Source of the DNA: Mytilus trossulus | Lineage: Eukaryota; Mollusca; Bivalvia; Mytilida; Mytilidae | NCBI RefSeq assembly: GCF_036588685.1 | Contig: NC_086376.1 | Location: forward strand, 61,031,166-61,095,165 | DNA length: 64,000 nucleotides | Reading direction: 5' to 3' | Part shown: positions 1 through 13,314 of the stretch, one piece after another | Position numbering within the stretch: the first letter of the stretch is position 1 | Layout: the number at the start of each line of letters is the position of its first letter | Position numbers and translations under genes: made by a program | The notes under the pieces: model-generated | Seen by the model: the letters and a program-made list of their open reading frames with translations, nothing else | What the model was told of the DNA's origin: nothing | Databases searched by the model: none

Positions 1-1969
1 CTCTTTGGGAAAGTGGTGGTGTAACTATTTAAAAAGCCTATGTTAAAGATTTTCTTTAATCTAACAACCAAAAAGTTAGTGTTGCAAACATAATTTTGGT
101 ATTAAAGATAGCATTCAAATGTTTTTTTTTACTGAAATCAAGTTAAGATCTTTTGAGAGCTGAAAAATCACAAGGTTAAAATTTCAGGTCAAAATTATAT
201 ACTTGTAGATTTTTTGGCAGGTTTGTATGATTTTTATCCACTGTACACATGCTCAAACTATTCTGATAAAGACAATCAGTTAGGTGGCGAAAGGGAGATT
301 ACTCTATATTTATCATTTACATTTTTGTAGCATTCAAAACGCAGTTAAATGTGAATAAACTGCATATAAATGTATATTCTATAACAGTCACTTTTAAATC
401 TTTTTTTTTACATTTTAAGAACAATGAATTCTAAAATACAATAATGTAAGGCAAAAATAAAATACCTTCTCAAATTATATAATACAAGATATTTTGGCAT
501 CACATTATAAAATAAATAATTTAAATGGCTAAGACTTCAATTACTGAATCAAAATAACCAAATCAAAATAAGTAACATGAAATCACATCTGATGTTTTGT
601 AAACAATAAAAAATCTCATTTCTAGATACAATATTTTTATATTGCTTGTACAATATGCATAAAAAAAATACATGTATTATATTGTATAGTATACTCAGTA
701 ATAAGTGCAAGTGTGAATATAATTATTCCTATAATCATATAGTGTAATGGCTATTCTATTTACTTCAATTTGTCCAGGAAAAGGCTGAGGCTTTCATTAA
801 GTTTTGTTTCTTATTAAAATTAGTAGATACAAATATTTAAAAAGGCGATTTTTTTTTTCATTATAATAATGCAGTCTGTTCCAGTCTGCACTGTTAGCCA
901 AAACATTGTTTAGAACTGGTAAAAATTTTCAAAATTTATATATTCATATAGGACCATGTTTTGAATTTTAGTAAAAGTGTTTGGAACAGACTGCCTACTT
1001 TTCTTGTTTTCTAGTATTATTGAGAGGCTTGTAAATCCTTCGTTTGATATTAAACTCATTTCTGTATGCAAGCGATGTATATTTGATTGTAACTATACTT
1101 ACATTGATATATTTATAATCATGAAGATGTTTGAGTGCATTTGCTATCTGTGATTTTTTTAATTCTGAAAACAATAGAGAGTTTTCCAGCTTATACATCA
1201 CCAAATGATGATAGCCTTGGATTTACCATAAATAATCTATTAATTAATATTTCCCTAAGCATTATCGAAAACTAGACATATGACCGTGACATCATCTTCT
1301 GGCCATTGAAATCTAGAATTTAGTGTAATGTTTGTATTACTGTGAAAAATGCAACATTATTAGTTTTACAAAATAAATACCTGCATTCATAATTTTATGA
1401 GGGATTTTTGGAGATGCACTAATTAGATTTTGCAGAAGTCAATGATTTTCAAAAATAAATGCACACATTAATTTCTAAATTAGCTACAGTGAAAAAAATG
1501 TTCTCAGTCCAGTAGCTAGATATAAAGTATTGTCATTCAGGCCTTATTGTCATATCATAGCATGGCTAGTAAATAAGCTGTGTTCATAAACCAAATGTAT
1601 TGATATTAATATGCTATTTCAAGTGCCATTATTTGTGGTTTTTATTGTTAAACACATACAGACAAACAAATCTTGTTCTTTCCATATTTTGAGTATTTTT
1701 TTCTGTTTTCTCATTCTCTTTGATTTGTGTTGTTACATTTTTTTACTGACCATTTCTGTCAATGATGTTTTGTGTGTAGTGTGTGTAATTTACTAATTAC
1801 TTATGAACAACTTTTTTTATTACTTTGCTGTCCTTCATAAGAAAATGAACTTTTTTTATAAAATGCTGGTTAATATAAAGCTTAAACAATTCAGGAAAAA
1901 AACATAAAGCATAATAATTATAAAGTAAAAAATTCCAATGTGTATCTGCAAATTTCAGTCAAGATGATA
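1..1969. other. AT-rich DNA, no gene seen
   Basis: No exon chain or recognisable protein was found on either strand. A GTGACATCATC-bearing piece near 1280-1320 resembles part of the foldback region at 32230-32300. The frames at 995 and 1611 have no coding character. Confidence 0.6.
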
Positions 1970-2181
1970 TACTGTGGATTCATTTATTTTCGTGGGTACC
2001 AATTTTCGTGGTTTGAGGAAAACTTATATATTTGTGGATATTTAATTTCGTGGTTTTGGCAAAGTCTACACTCATTCCTCTAGAAAATTAGTAATTCATT
2101 TAACATTTGAATTCGTGGTTCTCTTGTACCCACGAAATTCACGAAAATTAGTATACAACGAATATTAATGAATCCACAGTA
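1970..2181. mobile_element. Short MITE, 212 bp
   Basis: The ends TACTGTGGATTCATT and AATGAATCCACAGTA are perfect inverted repeats. The inside has repeated TTTCGTGG/CCACGAAA motifs in inverted orientation. ATA flanks both sides and may be a 3-bp target duplication. A relative lies at 34122-34342. Confidence 0.8.
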
Positions 2182-2537
2182 ATATGAAAAGAACAAGATT
2201 TGTCTGTGTTATCCACTATATAATTGTAATTTGTTACTTTTTTTAGTTTATAGTACTTTGTTAATTATTTCACAATATTAAAATGTTATAAAACATTTTG
2301 GATTTACATTTCCTATGATATCAAATCCTTGTTTTAGATGGACAAAATAAAAGTTGGCCTTTTAACAGTGGCAACTATTTGAGACATAATTGGGAGAACA
2401 AAGTTTGAAAGTAACATCAATAGGTTTCAGAGCTGACTACATGGTACTGTTTTTTTCTCATTGTTGAAGACTGTAAAGTGACCTATAAACTGATTTTATC
2501 TACCGGTACATCATTTGAACTCTGCTTGATAAGTGTC

Positions 2538-2596
2538 ATAAGATGTGGTATGATTGCCAACAAGACAGTCTTGTTGGCAATCATACCACATCTTAT
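2538..2596. repeat. Perfect 59-bp palindrome (29-bp arms, 1-base loop)
   Basis: The left arm starts ATAAGATGTGGTATGATTGC and is followed, after a single A at 2567, by its exact reverse complement. The arm is the end of a common repeat family seen also at 39355 and 43150, so this looks like two ends joined head to head. Confidence 0.9.
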
Positions 2597-2784
2597 TACA
2601 AAATCAACTGTTTGTCAACTTGACCTTGAAGACAGTTAGTACAGCCTTATTTCAACATACATCTATAATTCACAACAATAACACAAAACCAGAAGCTCTG
2701 TCAATAGGAAACCATGCTCTGTTCACATTATATTCCCTTCTTCAGTGTACAATATGGTTGTCAAAGTTAAAATCATAATGAACA

Positions 2785-3065
2785 TGTTTGCACCTGTCCT
2801 AAGTCAGGAATCTGATGTACATTAGTTGTCGTTTGTTAATGTAATTTATACATGTTTCTCGGTTTTTGTTTTTTATATAGATCAGACCGTTGGTTTTCCT
2901 GTTTGAATGGTTTTACACTTGTAATTTTTGGGCCCTTTATAGCTAGTTGTTGGGTGTGAGCAGAGGCTCCATGGTGAAGGCTGTACATTGACCTATAATG
3001 GTTTACTTTTATAAATTGTTATTTGGATGGAGAGTTGTCTCATTGGCACTCACACTACATCTTCC
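2785..3065. repeat. Interspersed repeat (GATGTGGTATGATTGCC family)
   Basis: It runs from GCACCTGTCCTAAGTCAGGA to a GGAGAGTTGTCTCATTGGCA end. The same layout is seen, in either orientation and diverged, at about 27500-27760, 29050-29335, 39350-39665 and 43150-43310. It is non-coding; the stop-free frames inside these copies are incidental. Confidence 0.65.
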
Positions 3066-3454
3066 TATATCTATGTGTACTCAGTTTCAAGACTTCATGG
3101 TTAACTTTCTGACCAAAAACCTCAACCTGATACAATATGAATGAACAAACTGACACACACACACACGGGAAAACAAAATTTTGTCAATTATCCTTGGCAG
3201 GGTATTAAAAGAAAAAAAAATAAGGTCATTTTAAAGCCATCAAAACAGTCTGAGCTAGGAACAATAGAGACAACAGCTTCCTTTTATTTTTTCTGGCTGC
3301 TTCTATATTTGAGGACATTTTAACACTATTTGAATATCATTCCTTTGCATTATGTTTGACTGTTTATAAATAATTATACAAATTTCAGTGTTGTTTGTTT
3401 AAGGATAAAATACTGGAATAAGATTTACACAACAAATCAAAGAAATTAAAGTCT

Positions 3455-3460
3455 TTTATT
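3455..3460 (-). terminator. Possible poly(A) signal of the unrecognised minus-strand gene
   Basis: Minus-strand AATAAA about 1.07 kb past the stop at 4526. The stretch between (3461-4525) has no coding frame and is AT-rich. It also contains part of an interspersed repeat at 3765-3900, so the assignment is tentative. Confidence 0.3.
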
Positions 3461-4525
3461 TCATTTTGAAAAATCTAAAAAAAAGCATAAGCATGAATTC
3501 AATTTTACTTCAGTCTTTTTTCTTCAAAGTAAAGTTACAATAAAAGTAAAGTTGCCAAATCAAATATAAGTAAATGAACAAGCCCAAGTCTTCACAGATA
3601 CATTGATTGTACAAGTATTGTATTCATAAACTAGTGCATTTGTGCTTATAAGTAATAAACTGAAAATATTGTGAAAAATACATTCAACTCTGAAACAGAT
3701 CTACCGGTAAAATAAATAGAGAATGTGACCATGGAACACAAATGATACCCCTCTTGCATTTAATGTTTTAAAGGGACATAACTCAAGATAGTAAAAAGGA
3801 TGCCATCCACATTTGAACTTGATCTATAAATGTTTTGTGGAAATAAGCATTTTCATAAAATTTGGTTGTGGCAAACAAGTAAAGTTTGAGAAAGGAAACC
3901 AATTTAAGGACATATGTACAGACTTATAGAAAAAACGAAGATACATACGTACAGACATACTTATAGGAAGTGTTACACTTAATGCCACCTTTGCTTCTGT
4001 GAAGGCAAAACAATAATGAAAAAAGAAATTAGGCAGCTGTATTGCTTATAAGGTTGCCAAAATATTGTACACACACACAAACTAAAATGGTCCATTTTCT
4101 GGAATAAAAAACTTCCAATAACTCTGACATTGTAATTGGTAATTAAACATTAAACATAAAGAGAGATTGTATTCATGAACTACAACTTTGTGTGCAGAAA
4201 TTTCAAAAAGGTCTGTTCTATTTATGAAAAGACATGATCCTAACATTAACTCATCAGTCATCACAGCACTCCAATGTCTAAAACCAAAACTAAGGGCAGT
4301 AACCATATATACATATTTTCGCTCTTTTAAACTTTAAAAAAGTATCCTCCCAGGAATATGTGACAGTACAGAAAGATGACAACATTTTCTGACTAAAATT
4401 TGTGCTATTCAATACAATCCTCTGTATTCTTTTCATACATCTCTGTTTACGAAAAACTGATGATTAGCATTCAAAATTGCTGAATTTTTCAGTTAAAATT
4501 TCACTAAAGTAAGTTACATTTTGTT

Positions 4526-7500
4526 TCATGACTTTGACACTACTTCAAATCCATTTTGTCCAGGTATGAGATCTTCCATTTCACTTGTGACTTTTGGTAA
4601 ATCATCAATGCAAAAGAAATCTGAAAAAAAACCACAACAAACTTTATTTCACTTACATGAAATTCAAATATCAATATATTATTTTATATTGTAAATGTCA
4701 AAATGTTCTTTATATTTGCTGAAATAAAAGATAAAAATGCATAAAAATCTCCTACAAAAATAGTTTTATCACCAATATGTTAACTTATCCTAATGTGAAA
4801 CATTTATGCCTGGGAATTTAAAAAATAACACCCCTAAAAATATCCATGCTCACAGTAGGCCAACTGCCTCATGATTAGTATCTTTCTTTTTCAAGCTTAT
4901 GTTTTAGTCATGTCTTTTTTTTGTCTTCTGCTAAATTTTGTACCAACTATTAAGTATAATAAGAAAACATCAAAGTTAAAAACTAATTAAAAGTGTATTT
5001 ACATGTAACCATAAGGTCTTCAACAATTAGCTGTAGGAACTATAGAAAACTGTTTTGAGACAAATATTTATTTTTGTATGGTTATATCATTAGTCAGTGT
5101 TTAATTCTTACATTTACTCAGACACACTGCAAAGGACACAATAGTATATTAAAGATATTTTAGCATTCAATGTCACACTATATCTTTGAAAATTTATTTT
5201 GTATTACCACTTGAAGAAAGTAAAGAAAGAATACCTTGATTATGTTGACCCTTTGTCTGACTAGAATGTCCATTTGTTTTGACATGTGAGTCTGTGGTTG
5301 ATTTATCAGAGTTATCTAGTACGATATCACCAACATCAATATTTTGCAAATCACTGTAGTTTTTGGGAGTCCTTTTGCGGAAACTGTAATTTTGCACATC
5401 CTCATTTGATTTTCTTTTATCACTATTTGATTGTGGTTTATGTACAATAGAATCATCATGTCTTTTTGATTTTCCCTCTGGTGAATTTGCTAACATTGAG
5501 GCATTCTGTCTTTTTTTAGATGGTGTTGCCTTAGGTTCTGTCTTTTTATCAAGTCTTTGTCCATCACTTTTCCTTATATAATTGTCTTTCTTAGATATAA
5601 AGTCTGTATTCTGTATATCTTCACCAATATGAACACCAATTGCTTTTCCGTCATCCTATAAATAAGTAAAAGTAAAGCTATAAAGCTGAAACTTAAAAGT
5701 TATCAACTAGTTCATTCAATATTGAGTTTCATAAATGGTAATCTTTTGTCATATACATTTTCTAAAAGGTCTTTGTTATTTAGAAGAAACTGATGTTGAT
5801 GGCAGGTATTTGGTAGACACTGTAAATCGTTTAGCTTTTTATGAAGCAATTTTGAGCTTGCTATTGTATAGCCAAGTTATCTATTTTTAAAGACCTCTTG
5901 GTTAAAAATTTGCAATTTTAGTTTGCTGTCTCATTGAACACTTTTTTTTATCACATCTTTCTCCTTATGGTCTAAAACAGAACTGAACAACAAAATGTAT
6001 GTCTTTCATAGAAAGGTTGAATCTTTGACACTAAACAATGCACTTCTGCTACAATTATTTGAAAAATAAAATTGAGAATGGAAATGGGGAATGTGTCAAA
6101 GAGACAACAACCTGACAATAGAAAAAAACAGCAACAGAAGGTCACCAATGGGTCTTCAATGTAGCGAGAAATTCCCACACTTGTAGGCGTCTTTCAGCTG
6201 GCCCCTAAAAAAATATTTGAACAAACCTCCTCCTCACTGGATACTCCACTGTCTGTATCATCCCAGATGTACTTCATCTGTCTTCTTACCACTGAAAATA
6301 AAGAATTCACTTTATCTGGCATAAAAATCATGTTCTCACCTAGAGCATCAAATTATGTAGTTTTTGTGGGAGTAGCTGAGGCCTAAATTCAAATTCTGAT
6401 GAGAATTATGTTGTATTGACATCACATAAGCTGTTTTTGTTTTTGTATTATACTGGATGACTAAATAATCCAAATTCCTGTAAACTTCCTTAAGACTTTA
6501 AAGTGATTGTTTTATCATTATCTGTGACATCTGTTTTGTATAAATGTGTTTTGATGTGCTGTCATAAAGTACAGAAAGGAATGGACATAACATGAAAGAG
6601 TTTATCTAGATGCAACTTCACTCACATTCCAAAACAAATGTAGGGATGGCAATGCATTTAACATGTATATTGTTTAATCTTTTCGCCGCAAAATTTTGAT
6701 GTGAATCCCATTGTACAATCCTTGTTCCCTGTGAAATGTTTTATGAACTGAAGTTTTTGTATATTTTTTTGTTGGTGCCATCTTTTTTTATCTGTCCTAA
6801 TAGTACACAAGAGTGTGGAGTGGAAGAACTATCAAACTTAATCATGTGTTTCTGTAAAATTTACCTGAATTCAAAACCAGTCACTATACACATGAAACGT
6901 GGATAAGTGATACACCACTGTTGCTGAATTGTTAGTGTAAAGTTGTAATTTCTCAGTGATGCATTGCTTATCACAGCTTAAAAAAAATACTAGAAAAAAT
7001 ATAAATTATAATTTTTATGGCCCTGCAAAGAAGTTAATTGTTGGTGCCATATAGTTTTACCCTTGTCTGAAATTCCGTCATTCCGCAACAAACTATTATA
7101 CAGAGGTTTTTTTAAACGCCTTCAGATATTGGGCTGATTTTTGGTATGTGAGTTAATTATGATGAGTTAAAGATCAAATTTTTACCGAAATTATGGGCTT
7201 TGGACTTTGATAAATTGTTGAAAAGCACAGTAATACGGACTTTTTGTCTTAACGCTTTCAGATATTTGTATAATTTTTGGCATGTGAGTTAAACAAGATG
7301 AGTTACAGATCAAGTTTAAGTTTTTTTCTGCTTGGCTAATTTTTACGGAAATTAAAAGCAATGGAGTTTGATAAATTGTTGAAAATCACAGTTACAAGGA
7401 CTTTTTTTCTAAACTCTTTCAGATATTGGGCTGATTTTTGGTATGCCAGTTACTTATGATGAGTTACAGATCAATTGTAAGTTTTTTTTCACTCAGCTAA

Positions 7501-9946
7501 TTTTTGCTGTAATTTTGGGCTTTGGACTTTTTTGGATTTTTGAAAAATCCCATTTATACAGACTTTTTTTCTAAATGCTTTCAGATATTGATTTTTGGTA
7601 TGTGAGCTATTAAACTATGATGAGTTGCAGATTAGTTTAAATTTCGTTTTAGTCCGCTAATTTTTGCCAAAATTAAGGGTTAACAACTATGAAAATTGGT
7701 GAAATTCACAGTTATACAGCCATTTTTCTATACGCCTCCAATTTTTGAGCTGATTTTTGAATTGTGATACTACCATTATGTTTGTGTCCACATGTGTTAT
7801 TGAAATTGCAGATTTTTCAACATTCTGAGACCGGGCCATTCTTGTCGCTTTGACACATCTAGTTCTAATATGTTTAAGTAAATAAGTTATGGCCATGATC
7901 CTCCCAAAATTTTGATTACTGATTTCTGTGTAAAAAATATTCTATCAAAAGATTATTAAAATGTCTGTTTTTATATATTATTTCATTTTGTGCCATATTC
8001 AACACAAACAAGTCCCTTTATACAGTAGTAATTAATCTCGATTTTAAATGCTATAAAATAAAAGTGTTGAGTGGAAGAACTAGCTAATCATCTTGTATTT
8101 CTGTGCCATATTCAACACAAACAAGTCCCTTTTCAGCAGGAGAGTTAAGTTAATCTTGTTTTTAACTGCTATAAATAATACATTACAGTATTGTATTTCT
8201 TTTGGAGGTAAGAAGTATTTTCCAACTGCTATTTTCTGTGATGGCACTTTTGTAGAATCAGAAATATACTTTGCATGAAATACTGCTAGATGTTCATCTC
8301 TATAGGCACCACTTTGAAATATTCTAAAATAAAAAAACAAATAGTCAATTATTGGATACTTGAAATCTTTCATCAATCTTCATAGAAACAAACTGTCAGA
8401 AAAACTAATTGTCAAAAAAAGCATCTAGAATAAATGATTTTTGTACCATATGACAAAGTAACAACTTCTAAAGGTGATAAATAAAATTTGTAATGAAAAA
8501 CAAATGTTTATTTTTTTTCTGAAATTTTAAGACCCTCGAATCTCCTTAATATGATTGTAAGCTGACTTATTAAAAATATAACTTCAAATATATCAATATT
8601 TAACAATATTTTAATTTATGTCAACAAAATGACTGGTAAATAATACAATTTATTTATGTGAAACACAAGCTTTATATCAATCAACAAGCATCAAATGAGA
8701 TTTAGGACAGAGATCTGACAAGGGTAATTCTACTATAATTTATGACTCAATGATAGCTATAGATATGTTCAGCAAATAAGGAGAATAATGTGCCCATGTG
8801 ACACAGAAGCTCTACTTGTACAAATCAATTTTTCTTTCAAAAATGAACATACTCAAAAACTGTGGCAGAAATGCAACCCAAATTTAACATTGTTTTTTTA
8901 AGTGATAATAAAAATTGTGTATACATTTCATAACGTTTGGTTAATGCAAAGTAAAGCGAGAGTGTGTAAGCCTAAAATTCTGCAATTTTTCAATTTATAA
9001 ATGAAAATAACTTCAGAAGGTAAAAGAGACACCACCCAAATTTGAAGTTGATCTATTTTTGGTGGTTAAAAGCAGTTTGTAATTGTCATAACATTTGGTT
9101 GAGGCAAAGTAAATTTAGAGGGTGCAAACAGTAATTTTTCCATTTAAAAAAGGGATCTAACTAGAGAATGGTGAAAGTAACACAACCAAATTCAAACTTG
9201 ATCAGTGTTAGGACGTAATATGAATTCTGTAAAAGTTTAACTCTGATTGAGACAAACTATAAATACAGAACATAAACCCAGGACAAGGGTAAAACTTAAT
9301 GCCCCTGGCAGTTGCCTAGTGGCAGGGGCATACAAATGAAATTTGTGGCATACAAATATAATTTGTAACATGAATAATCATGGTTACGGGTAAAATTTTT
9401 GCAATTTTAAAGGAATTACAGAATTTGACATTTCATTGATACATGTAATGATTTAGTGGATTGAGGAAAGCTTATAATTCCATGGGTATTTGAATAACTA
9501 GTCACATGAAAAAATGAATAAAAAAAATCTTCCATCCAAGTTTTGAAAAATTCTGTGGAGGTTTGACAAAGTTACAAATGTATGAAAAACTTTATCTTAA
9601 AGTTTGAATCTTCATGAAAACTACAAAGATAATTTAAAAAAATTAATAAAAAACAGAACTTTTAACTACTAACTGAACTTATATATTGATGACGTAGGCA
9701 ATAACAAAATGTACGATTGCTATGTTTTGCTTCCACAACATAATGTATCAGGCTGCGGCTGAGGCTAGACATAAAATGCCTTCCGACACATCCCTGATTC
9801 ATCAACCATAATAATTTCTTGAATAGCCCTTACAGTTTTCTAATGCAATTTTAAAAGAACTTACTGTTTTGTATCTTGACTGTCTGCATTTTCACTAAAT
9901 ATAAATTGTGCAGAGTCAAAATCAGCTTGTTTTCCTCCTTTTTCCT
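4526..9946 (-). CDS. Unrecognised charged protein, five 3' exons (5' end uncertain)
   Basis: Exons in transcription order: 9946-9865, 8323-8187, 6291-6227, 5655-5235, 4620-4526. Every border is GT/AG and the phases chain without a stop through about 265 codons to a TGA at 4528-4526. The upstream part contains GGKQADFDSAQFIF, then IFQSGAYRDEHLAVFHAKYI, KVPSQKIAVGKYFLPPKE and RRQMKYIWDDTDSGVSSEEE. The 140-codon exon is rich in Ser, Lys, Asp and Asn with several basic clusters (PSKKRQ, SDKRKS, FRKRTPK), which suggests a disordered nuclear region. The last exon reads FFCIDDLPKVTSEMEDLIPG and ends FEVVSKS. I do not recognise the family. The first exon here starts in phase (its first two bases complete a codon), so at least one exon lies upstream; see 13615-13735. 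A minus-strand AATAAA at 3460-3455 may end a 3' UTR of about 1 kb. Confidence 0.75.
6070..6205. repeat. Repeat with GGGGAATGTGTCAAAGAGAC core
   Basis: About 135 bp ending in TAGGCGTCTTTCAGCTGGCC, a diverged copy of 43320-43455. It lies in an intron of the unrecognised minus-strand gene, 22 bases from an exon end. Confidence 0.6.
7090..7770. repeat. Diverged tandem repeat, ~135-160-bp unit, about four copies
   Basis: TTCAGATATT recurs at 7121, 7257, 7418 and about 7579, each followed by GGGCTGATTTTTGGTATG-like sequence, GATGAGTTA and a TTTTTGCC/TTTACGG block. The same family appears at 19830-20190 and 25110-25450. Confidence 0.7.
8850..9260. repeat. Diverged tandem repeat, ~130-bp unit
   Basis: The blocks CACCACCCAAATTTGAAG/TTGATC, then ATAACATTTGGTTGAGGCAAAGTAAA, recur about three times. 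A single copy is at 3765-3900 (ATTTGAACTTGATCTATAAA). It is intronic in the unrecognised gene. Confidence 0.6.
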
Positions 9947-10829
9947 CTAAAACAAAAACAAATATGACTACTTAAAAGAAATTAAATCCTCTAAAAATAA
10001 ATGATTACTTTCAATAATAGAAATATTCTTGATAGTAAAAAGTGAAACTGTGAGCTTCTGATGATGTGGTTCCTGAGGCAGATGCGACAAAAAATATTCA
10101 TAGGAAGAATGGACTGACTGATGGATGGACAAACAGAGGTATAACAGTATACCACCTCTATTTTTTTAAGCAGGGGTATAAAAATCATGTGTTTTACTAG
10201 GCATATTCCCACTAATAATTTAATGTATTGTAAAACTGGAAAAAGCTGTTTGACAGATTCCAGAAGGGCACATACATTAAAGTGATTTTCCTTGTGCTTA
10301 GGGGAAGGGGCTCAGGGTCCATGCAATTGGGAATAAATGTTTTCGTGACATATTGGCTTTTGAGGAAATACATTTGTCCCTTTGAACAAAGGATCAACCA
10401 TGTGAAACACGCTAGGAGGTTTGGGGACATGCCCCCTAAGGTAATTTTGAAAAAATAGGTACAAAGTTCTGCATTCCGAGAAGAAATAACTGCATGGATT
10501 GCAAATAATTCAAGAGATTTGTAAACAAAAACCATGATAAGACACCAACAAAATTGCAATGATGTCTATATACTATTTGGAATTCTAGGCTGAAAGTTGG
10601 GAAAAAAAGAGCATATTCTATGAGGGAGGTCCAAATTTGGACCTAAAATAAGGATTGGAATCACTGCATTATAAAATGTTCTTGTTGATCATGTGAACAA
10701 AATTGAAATGATTCGGTTCAGTAGTAATGAAGACCTGTGAAAAAAAAAAATCATATAACAGGTGCCTCAGTGCCTAAGAGGTGTAAGCCTTTCATCTCCT
10801 TTATCACTAGCCAGTCAACACTGAAGTTT

Positions 10830-10995
10830 TAATTAAATGTGGCAGGTGAATTTGACTCCTATCTATACAGACAATCATTGTCATCTTTCCTGCCAAAGTT
10901 GGTGGTTTTCTCTGGCTTCCTCCACCAATAAAAACTGATAACTATGATATAGCCTATAATACTGAAAGTGGATTAAAGCACCAAAAATAAATCAA
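10830..10995. repeat. Interspersed repeat ending CACCAAAAATAAATCAATC
   Basis: It contains GGTTTTCTCTGGCTTCCTCC and ACCAATAAAAACTGATAAC, a combination I recall as very abundant in mussel genomes. It is non-coding. The surrounding 9960-11600 stretch has no supported gene. Confidence 0.5.
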
Positions 10996-11599
10996 TCATT
11001 TAACATATTAAAAAAGTCAAAGAATCCACAAACAGAAAGTAGGTATCTAAAAGATCTGAAAAACCCTCACATATTACAACACCTATTCATGTCATGCTGA
11101 CTAAACATGGAAGTCCATCTGTCATACAAACAATGTAGATGCAATTTAGCCCATAGGACTAGGAGTAGGTGTATAATATGATTCTTTTAATAGAAGTATT
11201 ATTAGCAATAGTTGTTGTACTTTGTTTTCTGTGTTGATCTTTTATCACTCACAGTTGTTAAATATATATGGACATTGGGAAAGCTATATTTCACACATTT
11301 TACGCCCAGGACAGACTAATAATAACAGTGTAATAAGTATCGATACATGTGCCTGGATAAGCAAACCATCTTTATGGGAGTTGCACCGTGAGTATCCCAT
11401 GAGGTGCAGGATCTGCCTTCTGTATTTTATCTTTTGATCATTCTTAGCCATGGAGTTGTAAGTTAGTTTTGATTTATGGGTTCTTTTGGTATCGTTTGCC
11501 TCCCTTTTGGAAACTTTGTGTTAATCAGTCACATTGATTGCATAAGGCCCTACTGAAAGTTATATTGTTAATCCTCACTCCATTTTCTTTGTCTTTCAG

Positions 11600-11721
11600 T
11601 GGAAACACTATCAGAAAACCATGCAGTCAGACCTTCAAATATTTGCAGATTTTCTGACATCATTCAGCTTCTGAAAAAACACCAAAGGGATTTATTTCTA
11701 CAAACATGTAATATAAGATGA
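11600..11721 (+). other. Exon-like open segment, unknown gene or repeat
   Basis: After a pyrimidine-rich acceptor (TTTGTCTTTCAG, ending at 11599) a frame of 39 codons runs to TGA at 11719-11721. It begins ETLSENHAVRPSNICRFSDI and continues with QLLKKHQRDLF. The residue mix looks coding, but no matching upstream exon was found on the plus strand and I do not recognise the protein. It may be a dead exon or part of a mobile element. Confidence 0.25.
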
Positions 11722-12468
11722 TGTACACAATACTATAATTATCTCCTTGGTGGAAGACGGGTGTACACTGTGTGCCGCTTATTTTATTTGCATTGTGATT
11801 TTCAAATTCTTAATTTGCATGCTCGCTATTTTATCAAATGAAATTCAAACACTTGGCAGGGATGGTCATGTGATGGTCAAGAAAAAATGGATTCATCTGT
11901 CTGACATATACATGTATTTGTTTTTCATTTTTGTTTGTTATAAATTTGGCTGTTTGTTTCCTCAATTGAACCAATTGTTTCATATTTTTGCTGTTAGGAC
12001 ATTCAACAGCCAACTATCATGACTATAGTGGTATGGTTTTTTTTCATTGTTGAAGGCTGTACTGTGAGCTGCCTTTAATTGCTAACATCCACTTTATTTG
12101 AACTTTGGTGGAAATTGTTCTCATTTGCATTCATACCCAATATCTGAATTTTTATATAAATTTTTGTTTTAAGATTTATAACGCGATTCTTGCAAAGGCC
12201 TATGCTGTTCCTTATCAATATTGGAGCTAATCCAAGTTTCTTTAAGTGCAAGCATCCTCCTTTAAACACCCTCTTAGATTAGACCATCATCTGCAAAGAA
12301 ATACTGGCTTCACAAGAGATGAATTCAGCATCCAAGTTGTGAACTTTCCATTTCCAAATGTATGTAGCAACATTCCAGCATAATACATGGCTTGTATGTG
12401 TAACAGACCCCACCATGAGTTGCTTGAGCATAATGGAATGTACATTTCATTGATGATAGCAGATCATA

Positions 12469-12612
12469 CCCGTAGCCAGGGGGGGGGGGGTTCGAACCCC
12501 CCCTTGAAAACAAATAAGCACTGTTAAAGTCAATGTTCTGTTCGAAATTGTGACTGTTAAAGTTGAGTTTGTGAGTCCAACGAACCCCCCTATGGAAATT
12601 CCTGGCTACGGG
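12469..12612. mobile_element. CCCGTAGCCAGG-ended MITE, 144 bp
   Basis: Perfect inverted ends CCCGTAGCCAGG and CCTGGCTACGGG, each followed inward by runs of G and of C around TTCGAACCCCCC. This is a widespread type in marine invertebrate genomes as I recall them. No coding frame. Confidence 0.7.
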
Positions 12613-12771
12613 CCTGCAGATATCTTCCTAATTTGTAAATACAGTTCCATCCCTTAAATTCCAAAATTATTATAGTGACCTATTCCCCATTTCCATTCTC
12701 AATTTTATTGAAACTAAAATATCTGCTATATACTAAACATGACTGTAAGGCATCAAAGCAACAAAATATAC

Positions 12772-12859
12772 AAGACCCACTATCAACATATATTTACGAC
12801 TGAAGACCTACTATTAACATATTTTTATGAGTCTTAAATATACGTTGATAGTGGGTCTT
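12772..12859. repeat. 88-bp inverted repeat
   Basis: AAGACCCACTATCAAC at the left and GTTGATAGTGGGTCTT at the right, arms about 25 bp with a few mismatches. The same CCCACTATCAACGTATA motif recurs near 13968 in MBD2/3 intron 1. Confidence 0.65.
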
Positions 12860-13066
12860 ACCATGGTCATGGATAGAAACAAGTGCCTGTGCTTTCAGCT
12901 AAGACGTCATAACTATTTGGACTACCCAAGGTTTTGTTGGGTTTCGTGTTGCTTTGTCAATAGTTTTCTATGTTGTGCTTTGTGTACTTTTGTATGACTT
13001 TTGGTTGGTTTCATTTTTAATAGTTGTGTTCTCAGTCATTCAGTTTTTTTTGTTTATTTCATCAAG

Positions 13067-13314
13067 TTGGAAACAAACTCCCTGTATGGTGATTATACCT
13101 GTATAGAGGGATAATCCTTCTATAGAGGGATGAATTTATCCCTCTGTAGAAGGGTATTTTTGTTTAGGGAGTATTAGCCTGGATTTAAATCAAAATAGGG
13201 CAGAATAGCATTTTCTTGTTATATTGGCTATAATCTTTGTAATAATTTTATCCCTCTAAAGAAGAATTATCCCTAGATATATTATATTCACCTTACAGGG
13301 GGTTTGTTCCCAAC
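13067..13314. mobile_element. Foldback MITE upstream of MBD2/3
   Basis: Left end GTTGGAAACAAACTCCCTGT and right end ACAGGGGGTTTGTTCCCAAC are inverted copies. The similarity extends about 65 bp inward and includes repeated TAGAGGGAT motifs. No coding frame. Confidence 0.7.

Noticed and set aside
10212..10559. 115-codon minus-strand frame
   Set aside because: No domain, odd composition and repeat-like surroundings; not part of any splice chain.
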